A DNA stretch of 64,000 nucleotides from a virus, in IMG/VR virus record IMGVR_UViG_3300030117_004232, positions 1 through 64,000 of that record. The stretch is one strand, 5' to 3'. Below, in pieces: positions 43,703 to 52,211 of this stretch. A model generated the notes under the pieces. The model saw nothing but the letters and a program-made list of their open reading frames with translations, had not been told where the DNA came from and searched no databases. How positions within the stretch are numbered: position 1 is the first letter of the stretch; each line of letters begins with the position of its first letter. The translations under genes were made by a program, and so were the position numbers.

Positions 43703-44880
43703 GCAATCCAAAGGCCGGTCACACAAGTGCGACGGGTATGGGTACGAGTTCAGAAGGGCTGCGTGATGGGGATGGATTGTCTTCACCTAGTTTGACTGGT
43801 CCGATTGAGGCTGCACATGGTAATGGTATTCTCAGATTGGAGGATACGGCAGTTGGCGCGTCTGCTCGCAACAGTATTGCTACGTCTACGCCGGGGTACA
43901 TCGTTACGGCTGCCAGTGGTGTCGTAACCATACACGGTGGTTGGTGTGTCATTGATGGCGTACTCTACAAGTTCGCAGGTGGCCCCGGCTCAACTCAACA
44001 AATCACTATCGGTGCTACTGGGACTGCGAATTTCAATGGTGAATTGCCCGCAGTTCCTTCGGCTAACAGTGAAGTTTACGTCGTAGTGTATATTTCGTCG
44101 GATTCGACCACTACGGCCCGTATTCGTTACGAAATGGGCTCACCTGCGGCTCCCAGCACAGGAACGCCTCTGATTCCATCCACTTTCCTTTCTGACCCAT
44201 TGCTGGGACTTACCCGCAAGAATCACCAACATATCGTACTAGGTGTACTCAAATACACCATGTCAGCAGGAGCAGGAAGCGTTACTGCATCGCTTGGTGC
44301 TACACCTGTATTGCACGACAGGCGAGTTTACGTGAGAACCAGCCCGATGTACTTACAGCACATGTCCAAGGGTGGTACAACAGTTGGCACGAATCTGGTC
44401 ACTGTTGCGAACGCAGTCGATTCACACACGGATTTGGCTGCACTGTATGCTTCTCCTGAGAGTGGTGATTTCACCAACAGTTTCTTCGGTGCGCTATGGC
44501 AGAGTCATACGCCTGACGCTCACGGCATGCTGTACTATGCAGCCCCTCACACCATGGGTGGCTCAATCGCAACCTACACTCATCGATTGGGACCAAGTGA
44601 AGTCAAGGTAGCGACCATCTCAACTACCCAGACTTGCACCTTTGATGGACCCAATATGTGGATTGCAACGACTAGCGGTACAACCACATTTACTCCAAGT
44701 GGTACATTCCCACCGGGTCATGTCATTGAGATATACCATACGGCAGGTGCTCACGCACTGAACTTCATTAACGCCCCTGCTGGGTCAAGTACACTGCTAA
44801 ATGTAGCAGCAGACCAATATGCCAAGTTTGTATTCGATGGCACCAATTGGCATGTACTGGACCATCACGCGGTGATTTGA
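43699..44880 (+). CDS. Fibre-like tail protein
   Basis: The 393-residue Gly/Ser/Thr/Ala-rich protein is predicted to be nearly all beta. A middle segment (VIDGVLYKFAGG, SEVYVVVYIS, HQHIVLGVLKYTM) resembles the N-terminal virion-binding part of tail fibres. The C-terminus (VIEIYHTAGAHALNFI, YAKFVFDGTNWHVL) resembles the end of many phage fibres, where NW-x-V marks the last strand. It is probably a receptor-binding or accessory fibre. The stop overlaps the next ATG. Confidence 0.6.
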   Translation: MSNPKAGHTSATGMGTSSEGLRDGDGLSSPSLTGPIEAAHGNGILRLEDTAVGASARNSIATSTPGYIVTAASGVVTIHGGWCVIDGVLYKFAGGPGSTQQITIGATGTANFNGELPAVPSANSEVYVVVYISSDSTTTARIRYEMGSPAAPSTGTPLIPSTFLSDPLLGLTRKNHQHIVLGVLKYTMSAGAGSVTASLGATPVLHDRRVYVRTSPMYLQHMSKGGTTVGTNLVTVANAVDSHTDLAALYASPESGDFTNSFFGALWQSHTPDAHGMLYYAAPHTMGGSIATYTHRLGPSEVKVATISTTQTCTFDGPNMWIATTSGTTTFTPSGTFPPGHVIEIYHTAGAHALNFINAPAGSSTLLNVAADQYAKFVFDGTNWHVLDHHAVI

Positions 44881-45128
44881 TGGGACGACTCGTCAAGCAG
44901 TTCAAGTGTACTTGCGAGAACTGTCAGAAGGCATCTATTCCCCTGTCAATTTCGGGGCGGTATGTATCTGGCGAGCCAGTGGTTTTGCACCAATGCCCTC
45001 ATTGTAGTTACGTGAGGCCGCATGGGGGACTGGGCCCTGTCGGCCTACGCAAGCGTAAGAAATCGCCTGTCAGTAGGCGGGCAAATGGTCGACTTTCCTT
45101 GTTTCTCAGGGAAATGGCTAAGAAATGA
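44880..45128 (+). CDS. Small zinc-ribbon protein, last + strand gene
   Basis: The 82-residue product starts at an ATG overlapping the fibre gene's stop (TGATG). Cysteines C10/C12/C15 and C39/C42 form a probable zinc ribbon, followed by a basic tail (VGLRKRKKSPVSRRANGR) that could bind nucleic acid. It ends on the base next to the thermosome stop on the other strand, so no spacer is left for a terminator. Confidence 0.65.
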   Translation: MGRLVKQFKCTCENCQKASIPLSISGRYVSGEPVVLHQCPHCSYVRPHGGLGPVGLRKRKKSPVSRRANGRLSLFLREMAKK

Positions 45129-46619
45129 TTACTCTGCTCTCATACCGATGATGTCATCGATGCGCAGAATGCTCATGGTGACCTCGCTCGCTGATTGAAC
45201 TGCTTGGCGTACAAGTGCCAGTGGTTCCCAGACATTCGCCTCTGCCATATCGCAGGTTCCACCGTTCTCAATATCAGGACCAGTGAGTTTACCCGCAGAG
45301 TGGTCGTTACGTAGTGAAAGGACAGTGTCTAGTGGGTCATGCCCTGCGTTCTCTGCAATGGCCGCAGGAATGGACTCTAGGGCGTCTGCGAAGGCGTCAA
45401 TGGCCATCTGCTCACGACCACCTGCCTCTGCTGCTCTAGCGCGTAGGTGTAGGGCTGCATTGAGGTATGCTGCGCCCCCGCCGGGCACGACATTGCCACT
45501 GTTGTAAGCAAGGCAAACGACACCAAGCGCATCTTCAAACCCACGCTCAGTTTCATCAAGCGTCTGCTTGGTTGCGCCTCGTAGGATGAGTGTAGTAACT
45601 TCACCTTCGCCCTTGACGACAACGTACTTCATGTCACCAATGGTCTTGCACTCTGCATCACAAGGGACAGCCTCATGCAAATCTTCAGGCGTGTGCGCAC
45701 TAGTGGTGTTCAGGAGTTTACCTAGTGCAATCATATCACTTTCTGGAATCCGGTGAACGACGCTGATATTCTTCCGGGCTAGTGCAGCAGACATGACTTC
45801 ATTTGCTGAATCTCGGACAAATACAACACCGCCATCTGGCAACTTAGAGGCAATTAGTTCTGCTTTTTCCAGCCAGTTGTCTCTGTTTGTCTGCCGCTTG
45901 TACTGCTGCATTTCACTCGCTGAACCAAGTTGAAGTTGGATATTATCATCGCCCTTGTCCGCAGACATTCCAGTATTGATGAGTAGGGCTTGACCGTGCG
46001 GGTTGGTTGGCATTGCAGGGAGGATGAACTCCTTGTGCAATACGACACCCGAGAAGCACGTTGAGTCATCAAGTGCCCCTCCGGGCTGACAAAGCACACG
46101 GATGCGCTCAAACTCACCATCTGCGTTCTCTACTGCATCCACACATAACTGACTCACATGGTCCATGGAGGATTCTAGCGATTTGCCTGTAATTGAAGTC
46201 TGAGCGACATGCTTCAGGTGCTTCTTTGCTGATACTTTCATACTGTCAATATGTTCTGTAGCCCACCGAGATGCTCGGCGGTACCCACGACATACGACGT
46301 TCGCATGCAGACCTTTGTTGAACAGAAGTTCGCTATTTCCTAGCAATTCCCCTGCCAATACGACGGTGCTGGTCGTGCCATCGTAGCACATGTTTTCTTG
46401 CGTGTTCGCTGCCTCTACTACCATCTTGGCAGCAGGGTGCGCGACATCGATTTCCTGCATGATGGTGGCACCATCGTTGGTGACAATCACATTGCCTCCG
46501 GCGTCTACCATCATCTTGTCCATGCCCATCGGACCTAATGTGGTCTTGACGGTATTGACAATTTTCTTTGCTGCTCTAATGTTGTGCACTTGTGCACTAA
46601 TTGCTTCATTATCTGACAT
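45129..46619 (-). CDS. Group II chaperonin (thermosome) subunit
   Basis: The 496-residue ATP-driven folding ring subunit is clear from the family motifs: [13 protein letters not shown] (27-39), [11 protein letters not shown] (48-58), [14 protein letters not shown] with D80, [10 protein letters not shown] near 378-387, the [20 protein letters not shown] helix, and [18 protein letters not shown] before ILRIDDII. The usual GDGTT is YDGTT here. It is somewhat shorter than cellular thermosomes (about 540-550 residues), partly from a short N-terminus. As the last gene of the - strand block it may help fold the large virion proteins. Cellular origin by transfer from an archaeal host is likely. GGGAG precedes the ATG. 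Confidence 0.95.
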   Translation of the reverse strand: MSDNEAISAQVHNIRAAKKIVNTVKTTLGPMGMDKMMVDAGGNVIVTNDGATIMQEIDVAHPAAKMVVEAANTQENMCYDGTTSTVVLAGELLGNSELLFNKGLHANVVCRGYRRASRWATEHIDSMKVSAKKHLKHVAQTSITGKSLESSMDHVSQLCVDAVENADGEFERIRVLCQPGGALDDSTCFSGVVLHKEFILPAMPTNPHGQALLINTGMSADKGDDNIQLQLGSASEMQQYKRQTNRDNWLEKAELIASKLPDGGVVFVRDSANEVMSAALARKNISVVHRIPESDMIALGKLLNTTSAHTPEDLHEAVPCDAECKTIGDMKYVVVKGEGEVTTLILRGATKQTLDETERGFEDALGVVCLAYNSGNVVPGGGAAYLNAALHLRARAAEAGGREQMAIDAFADALESIPAAIAENAGHDPLDTVLSLRNDHSAGKLTGPDIENGGTCDMAEANVWEPLALVRQAVQSASEVTMSILRIDDIIGMRAE

Positions 46620-46633
46620 TTAACTCCCTCTCT

Positions 46634-46650
46634 GTTGGCCGTAGGCCAGC
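46634..46650. other. Small inverted repeat before thermosome gene
   Basis: TGGCC-GTA-GGCCA (46636-46648), extendable by one G:C and one wobble pair, forms a tight hairpin between the exonuclease stop and the thermosome ribosome-binding site. It could be an mRNA processing or attenuation element; no U-tract follows it on the - strand. Confidence 0.35.
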
Positions 46651-46655
46651 CGACA

Positions 46656-47264
46656 TTACCAATCGACTTCGTACTCTTTTATGACACCATCGGTCCTCGA
46701 CCGCGCCCTGACGAATCCTTCTTCCACACCATGTTTCCACAGTTCGTACACCAATTCAGCATCTTTGAGACAATACTCAGCCACTTTGCTGTAGTTGCCC
46801 TTTCGCCATTCGACTGGTGCATCGTGGCTATTCATCAGTTTACCTTTGCTGAGTGTGTGGTAGCATGCGTCTGACAAGGGTACTGCGTGACCGACAATGG
46901 ACTTGAGTAGGAATGAAGTATCGAATATCTGTTCCTCTGATTTGGATAGCACATCACTGGCTGTCCAGCAATCTAGTCCATCACGAAGCACAGGTAAATC
47001 GAATCCCTTGAGATTGTGACCAAGTATCATCCCACCTTTGGCCACATGCTTGGCCATGTCCTCACCCAATGCTCTAGGGTGCAAAGGCTTGATGATAGTT
47101 CCCTCGGGCAAGAACTTCTCTACATTTTCATTGGAGTAAACTGTCCCTTGGTTGCCATCCCATGTGGCGACCACTGATGGCTCAAACAGATGGGTGTTAC
47201 CCCACCCCCCAATCTCGTGGGAGAAGTTGGTGGTCTCAATATCAAGTGCGAGCATATCAGTCAT
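46656..47264 (-). CDS. DEDDy-type 3'-5' exonuclease
   Basis: The 202-residue protein has an RNase H-like exonuclease fold. Exo I is ALDIET (D8, E10), Exo II is ILGHNLKGFDLPVL (D89), and Exo III is YCLKD (Y164, D168), the Y-x3-D form. It trims DNA 3' ends and could proofread, recycle host DNA or act in recombination. AGGAGG lies ten bases before the ATG, which overlaps the upstream stop by four bases. It resembles a stand-alone proofreading domain, although the PolB gene here also has an N-terminal exonuclease region. Confidence 0.8.
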   Translation of the reverse strand: MTDMLALDIETTNFSHEIGGWGNTHLFEPSVVATWDGNQGTVYSNENVEKFLPEGTIIKPLHPRALGEDMAKHVAKGGMILGHNLKGFDLPVLRDGLDCWTASDVLSKSEEQIFDTSFLLKSIVGHAVPLSDACYHTLSKGKLMNSHDAPVEWRKGNYSKVAEYCLKDAELVYELWKHGVEEGFVRARSRTDGVIKEYEVDW

Positions 47265-47392
47265 TTTTTCTTGGCCTCCTTAAGTTCCTTTACAAGTAGT
47301 GGTCTGTAGCAACTGATGCATCGCATGTAGTGGCTCGACGCCGTCTTCTGCTTACAGCCGGGGCATGTGTAGTATCTGTTACTTGCCATCAT
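47261..47392 (-). CDS. 43-residue zinc-ribbon protein
   Basis: The start is the ATG at 47392 (or the adjacent 47389), just after the helicase-like gene's stop. C10/C13 and C25/C28 form a compact zinc ribbon, followed by a Lys-rich helix (LLVKELKEAKKK). The longer open frame would overlap the upstream gene and is not needed. It is probably a nucleic-acid- or protein-binding accessory. Confidence 0.6.
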   Translation of the reverse strand: MMASNRYYTCPGCKQKTASSHYMRCISCYRPLLVKELKEAKKK

Positions 47393-47393
47393 A

Positions 47394-48818
47394 TCACTTC
47401 TTTTGGTGTTCCTTTCTGAGTCTGAGGTACACACGGATACCTTCTCTTGTGTCTTTGAACATCTTAGCACCATACTCATTGAATTTGTTGTTGATTGTAC
47501 TTGGACTACTGAAATTAGAGATTTGAGAGAAAGCCTTCAGTAACTCTGACTTCTTTACCCACCCTTGTCCTCTTCTATCATCAAAGTCGAACCGTTCACA
47601 GCGATTAAAGGCATCCTTCCAGAACGCTTCCATCTGACCTTTCTCCTTGTTACCTGCACCCACCTTGACTTCCGATTCAAGCCAGTGGATAAGATTCTGA
47701 TACAGGTCGTAGAGAATCTCCTTGGCCATATCAATGTGGTCGCCTCTGAGTTCCCACGTACCCTCAATCATCGCCATGTGGTGGGCAAGTACAGCCGTAT
47801 AGTTCTGAAGACCCATGATGAACGATGCACAGACACCCTGCTTATCGGCTGACATGTTCTCGACCAGTGTGTAGTATTCGTCGATGGCCTGAATCAATGC
47901 AGGTACATAACCGGAATCGGGTCTGAACAGACGCTTCTCTTCACAGCAGATGCGCATGACTACCGCTTCTTGGTCATCTTCTGACATCTCATTCCACTCT
48001 AAGTCTGAGAGTCCGCTCAATTCGATGATGCGTGCTTCAAGTCGCTGTTGCAAGTTCGTGAAGTAAGTGGTGACTTCATCGAATGAGATTTCAAAGTCAG
48101 GCTGATTGTATTGTGCCTCAGCCAACTCGTGGTTGATTGCACGTCGCATCTCCAATGTCCAGTCACGCCAGTATGTCAGTACGCGCTGGAAGATACCTTT
48201 CTCCAAAACGTGTTCCTTCACACCCTTGGGTGGATAGGTCGTAATCCAAAGGGAGACCTCTGACTTGATGGTGAACGTATCTCTGGCCATGTGCTTGGTC
48301 AGATAGTTTCTACCTGTACCAGCAGAGTTTAGTGCAGATTGGAGGAATAGAGTTGTATTCTCATTGTGCTGTCCACCCTTGAGTAATACTGACCCTTCGT
48401 CGAAGTTCAGTCCCTTCCGCCCTGCGAGTAGACCGGGGCGTGTTATCATCTGTGGGTTCTGCCTGTCCTCATCGTCAGGGTCAGGTACGAGGGTGCCCAC
48501 TAGAGCAGCATCGTTACCGGAGTTGTAATCGACACTCTCTAAGTTTGCACCGTCGCATACTTTCTCAATCACTTGGAAGGCGGCTGACTTGCCTGTTCGT
48601 GTAGGCTGAATCCAGAACGTACTCACACGCGGGTCAAGGTTACTCCCACCCACTGGAATACGAACAAAAGGAATGGCCGCTTGTCCTTGAATGAAGAAGA
48701 ATGACAGCAGGCCCGGAATTTCGTTGTTCCGACTGACCTCATTGAAGTGGTCTAGATACCCTTTCAGGATGGGGTATTTCTGCACGCATTCGTACTTATC
48801 TGCGCGGTGCTCCATCAT
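47394..48818 (-). CDS. P-loop ATPase, probable replicative helicase
   Basis: The 474-residue protein has Walker A as PTRTGKSAA (72-80), Walker B as GLNFDEG (136-142, D140/E141), and a later GIFQRVLTYWRDW that could hold an arginine finger. The C-terminal 60 residues look like a winged helix (WVKKSELLKAF, then STINNKFNEYG). The layout resembles DUF3987/DnaB- or MCM-related viral helicases; the exact family cannot be fixed by eye. The operon also has primase, polymerase, clamp and loader, but no other clear helicase, which supports the role. GGAGG precedes the ATG. Confidence 0.55.
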   Translation of the reverse strand: MMEHRADKYECVQKYPILKGYLDHFNEVSRNNEIPGLLSFFFIQGQAAIPFVRIPVGGSNLDPRVSTFWIQPTRTGKSAAFQVIEKVCDGANLESVDYNSGNDAALVGTLVPDPDDEDRQNPQMITRPGLLAGRKGLNFDEGSVLLKGGQHNENTTLFLQSALNSAGTGRNYLTKHMARDTFTIKSEVSLWITTYPPKGVKEHVLEKGIFQRVLTYWRDWTLEMRRAINHELAEAQYNQPDFEISFDEVTTYFTNLQQRLEARIIELSGLSDLEWNEMSEDDQEAVVMRICCEEKRLFRPDSGYVPALIQAIDEYYTLVENMSADKQGVCASFIMGLQNYTAVLAHHMAMIEGTWELRGDHIDMAKEILYDLYQNLIHWLESEVKVGAGNKEKGQMEAFWKDAFNRCERFDFDDRRGQGWVKKSELLKAFSQISNFSSPSTINNKFNEYGAKMFKDTREGIRVYLRLRKEHQKK

Positions 48819-48973
48819 GCCGATTCCTCCTCCTCTTCTAGTCGCTTGAGTAGTGCGAAGATTCCATTCATGGCTTCTACGTATTCCTTATCGTTTTGTT
48901 GCATGGCATACAGTAGATACTGCTGGTGAATACCCTCTAGTGCCTTTCTTGCTTTCTTAATTTCTGATTTCAT
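48815..48973 (-). CDS. 52-residue helical protein
   Basis: This short gene runs from ATG at 48973 (with GAGAGGG upstream) to a stop that overlaps the helicase-like ATG by four bases. It fills the only gap between the nuclease and helicase-like genes. The product is two charged helices (KSEIKKARKALEGIHQQYLL and YVEAMNGIFALLKRLEEEEE). No family is recognised. Tight coupling on both sides argues that it is real. Confidence 0.6.
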   Translation of the reverse strand: MKSEIKKARKALEGIHQQYLLYAMQQNDKEYVEAMNGIFALLKRLEEEEESA

Positions 48974-49684
48974 CTAATTCCCTCTCTTGTACTTCTTTTC
49001 CATTCGCACTGGTTCTTCCGAAGTCAGCACGTCAAGTAGGCGTTTACGTAGGGTTGGCCCCATGCCTTTGACTTGCTTCAGTGATTCTTGGAATAGCATC
49101 TCTTCGATAGAGCCGCACTTCTCTAGGGTACGGTCTACGAGGTCGGGACCAAATCCCGGTATAGCGAGTAGCATATCTGCTCTCACATCATTTGTACTTA
49201 CACGCGTAACGGCCTTGGCCCCATGACGGGATGCAGGCTTGTGCATTTTACTGTGTAATTTGGTGATGAACATGGCCGCTTCTGAGTGGTCCTTGGCTCT
49301 GTAAATGTGGCAGTCAAAGTCTGCCGTGATGCGTGCAAACGTACCGATGAGTTCGTTCATTACGCGTGAATAGGATAGGTTGCGACCCTGCTTCTTGTGG
49401 ATGGCGACGTGCTTGGCAATGTCACCGTGTACGACAAGGAACACCCTGTCGCAGTTGGCATCTAGGTTGTCTAGTTGGCGCATGAGGTGGCCACTATGAC
49501 TGGATTGGAACAAATCGGATAGGCTCTTGCACTCAACGTGTCCATAGCCACCGACCTTGTAATCGCCCATACCCTGCATGTGTACACGCTTGGTAGGGAA
49601 TCCTTGTTTCTCAGCCAAACGGATGACAGAATCGCAAAGGGGGCCGCGTTCATTTGTGTCGATAATGAGTGGTGGTGTCGGCAT
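48974..49684 (-). CDS. XPF/ERCC4-type structure-specific nuclease
   Basis: The 236-residue protein has an N-terminal ERCC4 domain with IIDTNERGP (7-15), GDYKVGGYGHVECKSLSDL (40-58), then VFLVVHGD. A C-terminal double helix-hairpin-helix follows (MLLAIPGFGPDLVDRTLEKC and LKQVKGMGPTLRKRLLDVL). This is the layout of archaeal Hef/XPF and Mus81-type nucleases, which cut forks, flaps and branches. The catalytic ERK-x3-D appears as ECK-x3-D (E51, K53, D57), so Arg is replaced by Cys. It probably processes replication or recombination intermediates before packaging. Confidence 0.85.
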   Translation of the reverse strand: MPTPPLIIDTNERGPLCDSVIRLAEKQGFPTKRVHMQGMGDYKVGGYGHVECKSLSDLFQSSHSGHLMRQLDNLDANCDRVFLVVHGDIAKHVAIHKKQGRNLSYSRVMNELIGTFARITADFDCHIYRAKDHSEAAMFITKLHSKMHKPASRHGAKAVTRVSTNDVRADMLLAIPGFGPDLVDRTLEKCGSIEEMLFQESLKQVKGMGPTLRKRLLDVLTSEEPVRMEKKYKRGN

Positions 49685-49824
49685 TATTCATCCCCCTGTT
49701 TCTTGTGATGGCGGCAGTATTGTGACCCTTCTGCCTTCCATTGTTGACATGGTTTTCCCTCTGCGGTAGTTCCTTTACACAGCCCTCTGCTACTGGGCCT
49801 TGGTTTGGATATAGTGTGCTTCAC
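49684..49824 (-). CDS. 46-residue zinc-finger protein
   Basis: The GTG at 49824 overlaps the primase stop (GTGA) and has GGGGGAA upstream. The motif GLCKGTTAEGKPC-x10-CRHH (C16, C26, C37, H40) is a small zinc finger found in many phage and bacterial proteins. The stop overlaps the nuclease ATG. It is probably a nucleic-acid-binding accessory. Confidence 0.55.
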   Translation of the reverse strand: MKHTISKPRPSSRGLCKGTTAEGKPCQQWKAEGSQYCRHHKKQGDE

Positions 49825-50930
49825 TGTGGTTCCCCCTTGAGTGCGCCCGTCTTGTCCCAGTACCGACATTTGCCCAAGCACATTCCTTTCTTCCATAGCA
49901 TGGAACAGGTCTGTGGGTAATCTGTGTTCATGAGTGTGGATACTTGGTAGCGCGTGATGCCCTCGTCAAAGTCCGCCCACTCAAGCCCTCTGATAAAGTT
50001 TACAATGGTCTCAGTGTGCTTGTCGATGTCCTCTTGCTTGGCTCGTTCTAACGGTACGAAATTACGCATCCGCTTGGCCAAATACTTGACCAATTGAACC
50101 CGCGCATCGTGGCTGGGATTGCCACCCTTTTGGCAAGCCGCAGCATTCAGGCAGGGTAGGATAATGACGCCTTCCATGGACACGGTAGGCAAATCGATAG
50201 GAGTAGAATTAGGATTGAAAATTTGTGCCCGCTCTTCGGGCTTTTTGACAGGTAATGTGATGCCTGTCGAACCATAGGAAACCATGCCACTGCGAGGCTG
50301 CGCTGCCTTGTTCCAAATATGCTCAAGACCACGTTCAAGGTCGGTAGATGTCAGGGGAATAGACCAGAACCCACGCTTGGCATTATACGAGTTTGGAATG
50401 CGAATCATCCCACTGGTATCAAATGGTACTGCGGGGTCTGAGCAAAACAAATCTAAGTCACGGACCCAGTCGTTCACTATCTGCATACCTGCTTCCTTGA
50501 TAGCGGATAGGTGGGCACCACTTCCGGGGATGTATGCCTTGTCTAGTTCCACCCATACGTGAAAGCCACCGCCACTGTACCAGATGGCATGTGATGTATC
50601 GTTTGACAGTAGGAACTGGTGGAGTTTACGCGCTTGCTCTAGTGCGACCTCCACCTCTACATCCGGCCTGTTCTGAGCGCGGAAGTTCTTCGGGTCAAAG
50701 TCCAATACGAAATGGCGCACGATAGGAGTCATCAAATCGACTCTACGATTGTGTGGTTGCTGAGTAGCACGGTATCCATACACGGTTGTGAATGCATTGG
50801 ATACTCCATTCTTACCTTGCCAGTATCGCTCAAAGTCCTCAGTGTCTGCCACCAACTTACGGAACCCCTTACCCTTCTCAGTAGAGAGTTCCATAACTTC
50901 GCGTGGGAAATCAAACACCATCTTCATCAT
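49821..50930 (-). CDS. Archaeo-eukaryotic primase, PriS-PriL fusion
   Basis: This 369-residue primase carries both catalytic and iron-sulfur parts in one chain. The PriS-like half has LDFDP with the metal-binding D77/D79, SGGGFH (119-124) and RIPNSYNAKRG (177-187). The PriL-CTD-like half has LPCLNAAA (C260), NPSHDARVQLVKYL, FDEGITRYQV and three more cysteines (C342, C351, C355), the four-cysteine pattern of the [4Fe-4S] primase domain. Cellular archaea normally encode two genes; Nanoarchaeum is a known exception. It makes RNA or DNA primers for PolB. Two adjacent ATGs (50930, 50927) follow GAGGTGA; the second has the better spacing. Confidence 0.82.
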   Translation of the reverse strand: MMKMVFDFPREVMELSTEKGKGFRKLVADTEDFERYWQGKNGVSNAFTTVYGYRATQQPHNRRVDLMTPIVRHFVLDFDPKNFRAQNRPDVEVEVALEQARKLHQFLLSNDTSHAIWYSGGGFHVWVELDKAYIPGSGAHLSAIKEAGMQIVNDWVRDLDLFCSDPAVPFDTSGMIRIPNSYNAKRGFWSIPLTSTDLERGLEHIWNKAAQPRSGMVSYGSTGITLPVKKPEERAQIFNPNSTPIDLPTVSMEGVIILPCLNAAACQKGGNPSHDARVQLVKYLAKRMRNFVPLERAKQEDIDKHTETIVNFIRGLEWADFDEGITRYQVSTLMNTDYPQTCSMLWKKGMCLGKCRYWDKTGALKGEPQ

Positions 50931-50937
50931 AATCACC

Positions 50938-51216
50938 TCAATTTCGGTATTTCTCGACAATTTCGTTCAGAACTCTCAGCAATTCCTCTGTGTCTTGGAA
51001 AAGGCGGCGGTTCAGTGTGATGTACATGGGGCCTTCTTCGCCTGATTCCATGTCAGGGGCATATTCGTACAGGCTCTTCTGTATGGCTACTGAGTAGTCC
51101 TTGCTCTGCCCAAGGTGGTCAAAGGATACGATAGTAGGACGACCAACGATGTGCTTTAGCAGTGTGTCACATATCATCGACACCGTGCGCGTTGTCAGTT
51201 CTTTTCTCGGCGTCAT
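50938..51216 (-). CDS. Small protein of unknown function
   Basis: The 92-residue product is called from an ATG overlapping the nuclease stop (ATGA) with GGAGG eight bases before. It contains RTVSMICDTLLKHIVGRPTI, an acidic middle (DMESGEEG) and a C-terminal helix (DTEELLRVLNEIVEKY). No family is recognised. It sits between the Cas4-like nuclease and the primase with coupled starts, so it probably belongs to the replication set. Confidence 0.6.
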   Translation of the reverse strand: MTPRKELTTRTVSMICDTLLKHIVGRPTIVSFDHLGQSKDYSVAIQKSLYEYAPDMESGEEGPMYITLNRRLFQDTEELLRVLNEIVEKYRN

Positions 51217-52211
51217 GCTTCGGCCTCCCATGCTTTGCGATATTCTTCGGGGTCATCGCTTCCATCCCATGCAGGGCAGATACCCTTGAATGAACAGTAT
51301 GAACATCTACCTTGACTTGGGTTAGTCTCAAAGTTGTTTGTCAAGTAAGCCATGAGCAGAGCATCGACCATGCGTCGAACTTTCTTGGCATAGTCGTTAT
51401 GGCGACGACCTGTGCATGGTTCGTACCAAATACGATTGGTGGACTTCTGCTCATATCCCCACTTGTTCATTGAAGGGACTTCGACATGGTCACCTGACGG
51501 ATAGACCCAGCCCCAGTGCGTCACATCTTGGTATTCGTGGTCGCACAGTTCAAGCAGTTTCTTGTAGAACATCATCTCAGTGCGCATCGACTTGACCTTG
51601 AAGTCTGAATCAATCCAGTTGCCATCCTTCAGAGTTTTTATCCATTTACCTGTCTTCAATTCCATGAGGGCTACTGAACCTTCAGGTGTGCGGAATCCTC
51701 GGTCAATCATACCCGCATAGTGTACAGGAATGGTGATGGTTTCACCATTGAACTCAATGGTTTCATCAGTGAATCCGTGTAGTTCCAATTCGTTGATGAT
51801 GGGTAGGAATCGTGTGACTCCATCCCCAAGTAATCGGTCGAGGTCTATCTCTAATCGTGAATCAATCGCTGCCTGCTCGCCCAACACATAGGACTCTTCA
51901 GGTACAGGGAGGGCCTTCTGAAAGAGTTCCATGGCCTCATCCCTTTTGTTGGCTTGCAGCAAGTCATACGCCTTTTGGACATACGGAACGACGTTGACAT
52001 AGAAGCCTTCGATTGCATCGTGGACATTCGTACCCTTTGTCATCGCATCAGAGCCGGGTTCCGGTAACTTGTGTATGCGCTTGTATTCATACTGCTTAGG
52101 GCAGTAATCGAAATCACTCGTCAGGCTCGACTTGGTGATGCGTAGGTACTTCTCGTGCCCCGGCTTCCATTGGTATGTGGATTTGGCGTATTGCTTGAAG
52201 TCCCTAGCCAT
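51213..52211 (-). CDS. Cas4/RecB-like PD-(D/E)XK nuclease with iron-sulfur cysteines
   Basis: The 332-residue protein has ITKSSLTSDFDYCPKQYEYK (C37), GTNVHDAIE (H64), YAGMIDRGF (D170) and ALMELKTGKW (E184, K186), the RecB/Cas4 nuclease core. C303/C306/C312 near the end together with C37 give the four-cysteine cluster of the AddB/Cas4 group. It likely resects DNA ends in recombination-dependent replication or degrades host DNA. No Cas1, Cas2 or CRISPR repeats are nearby, so a CRISPR role is unlikely. It starts in overlap with the PIP-box gene (TGATG). Confidence 0.8.
   Translation of the reverse strand: MARDFKQYAKSTYQWKPGHEKYLRITKSSLTSDFDYCPKQYEYKRIHKLPEPGSDAMTKGTNVHDAIEGFYVNVVPYVQKAYDLLQANKRDEAMELFQKALPVPEESYVLGEQAAIDSRLEIDLDRLLGDGVTRFLPIINELELHGFTDETIEFNGETITIPVHYAGMIDRGFRTPEGSVALMELKTGKWIKTLKDGNWIDSDFKVKSMRTEMMFYKKLLELCDHEYQDVTHWGWVYPSGDHVEVPSMNKWGYEQKSTNRIWYEPCTGRRHNDYAKKVRRMVDALLMAYLTNNFETNPSQGRCSYCSFKGICPAWDGSDDPEEYRKAWEAEA

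Noticed and set aside
45101-45160. Intrinsic terminator between the convergent blocks
   Set aside because: No hairpin or T-run on either strand at the junction; both stops are back to back.
51213-52211. CRISPR adaptation role for the Cas4-like nuclease
   Set aside because: No Cas1, Cas2 or repeat array in the window; stand-alone Cas4/RecB-like nucleases are common in viruses.
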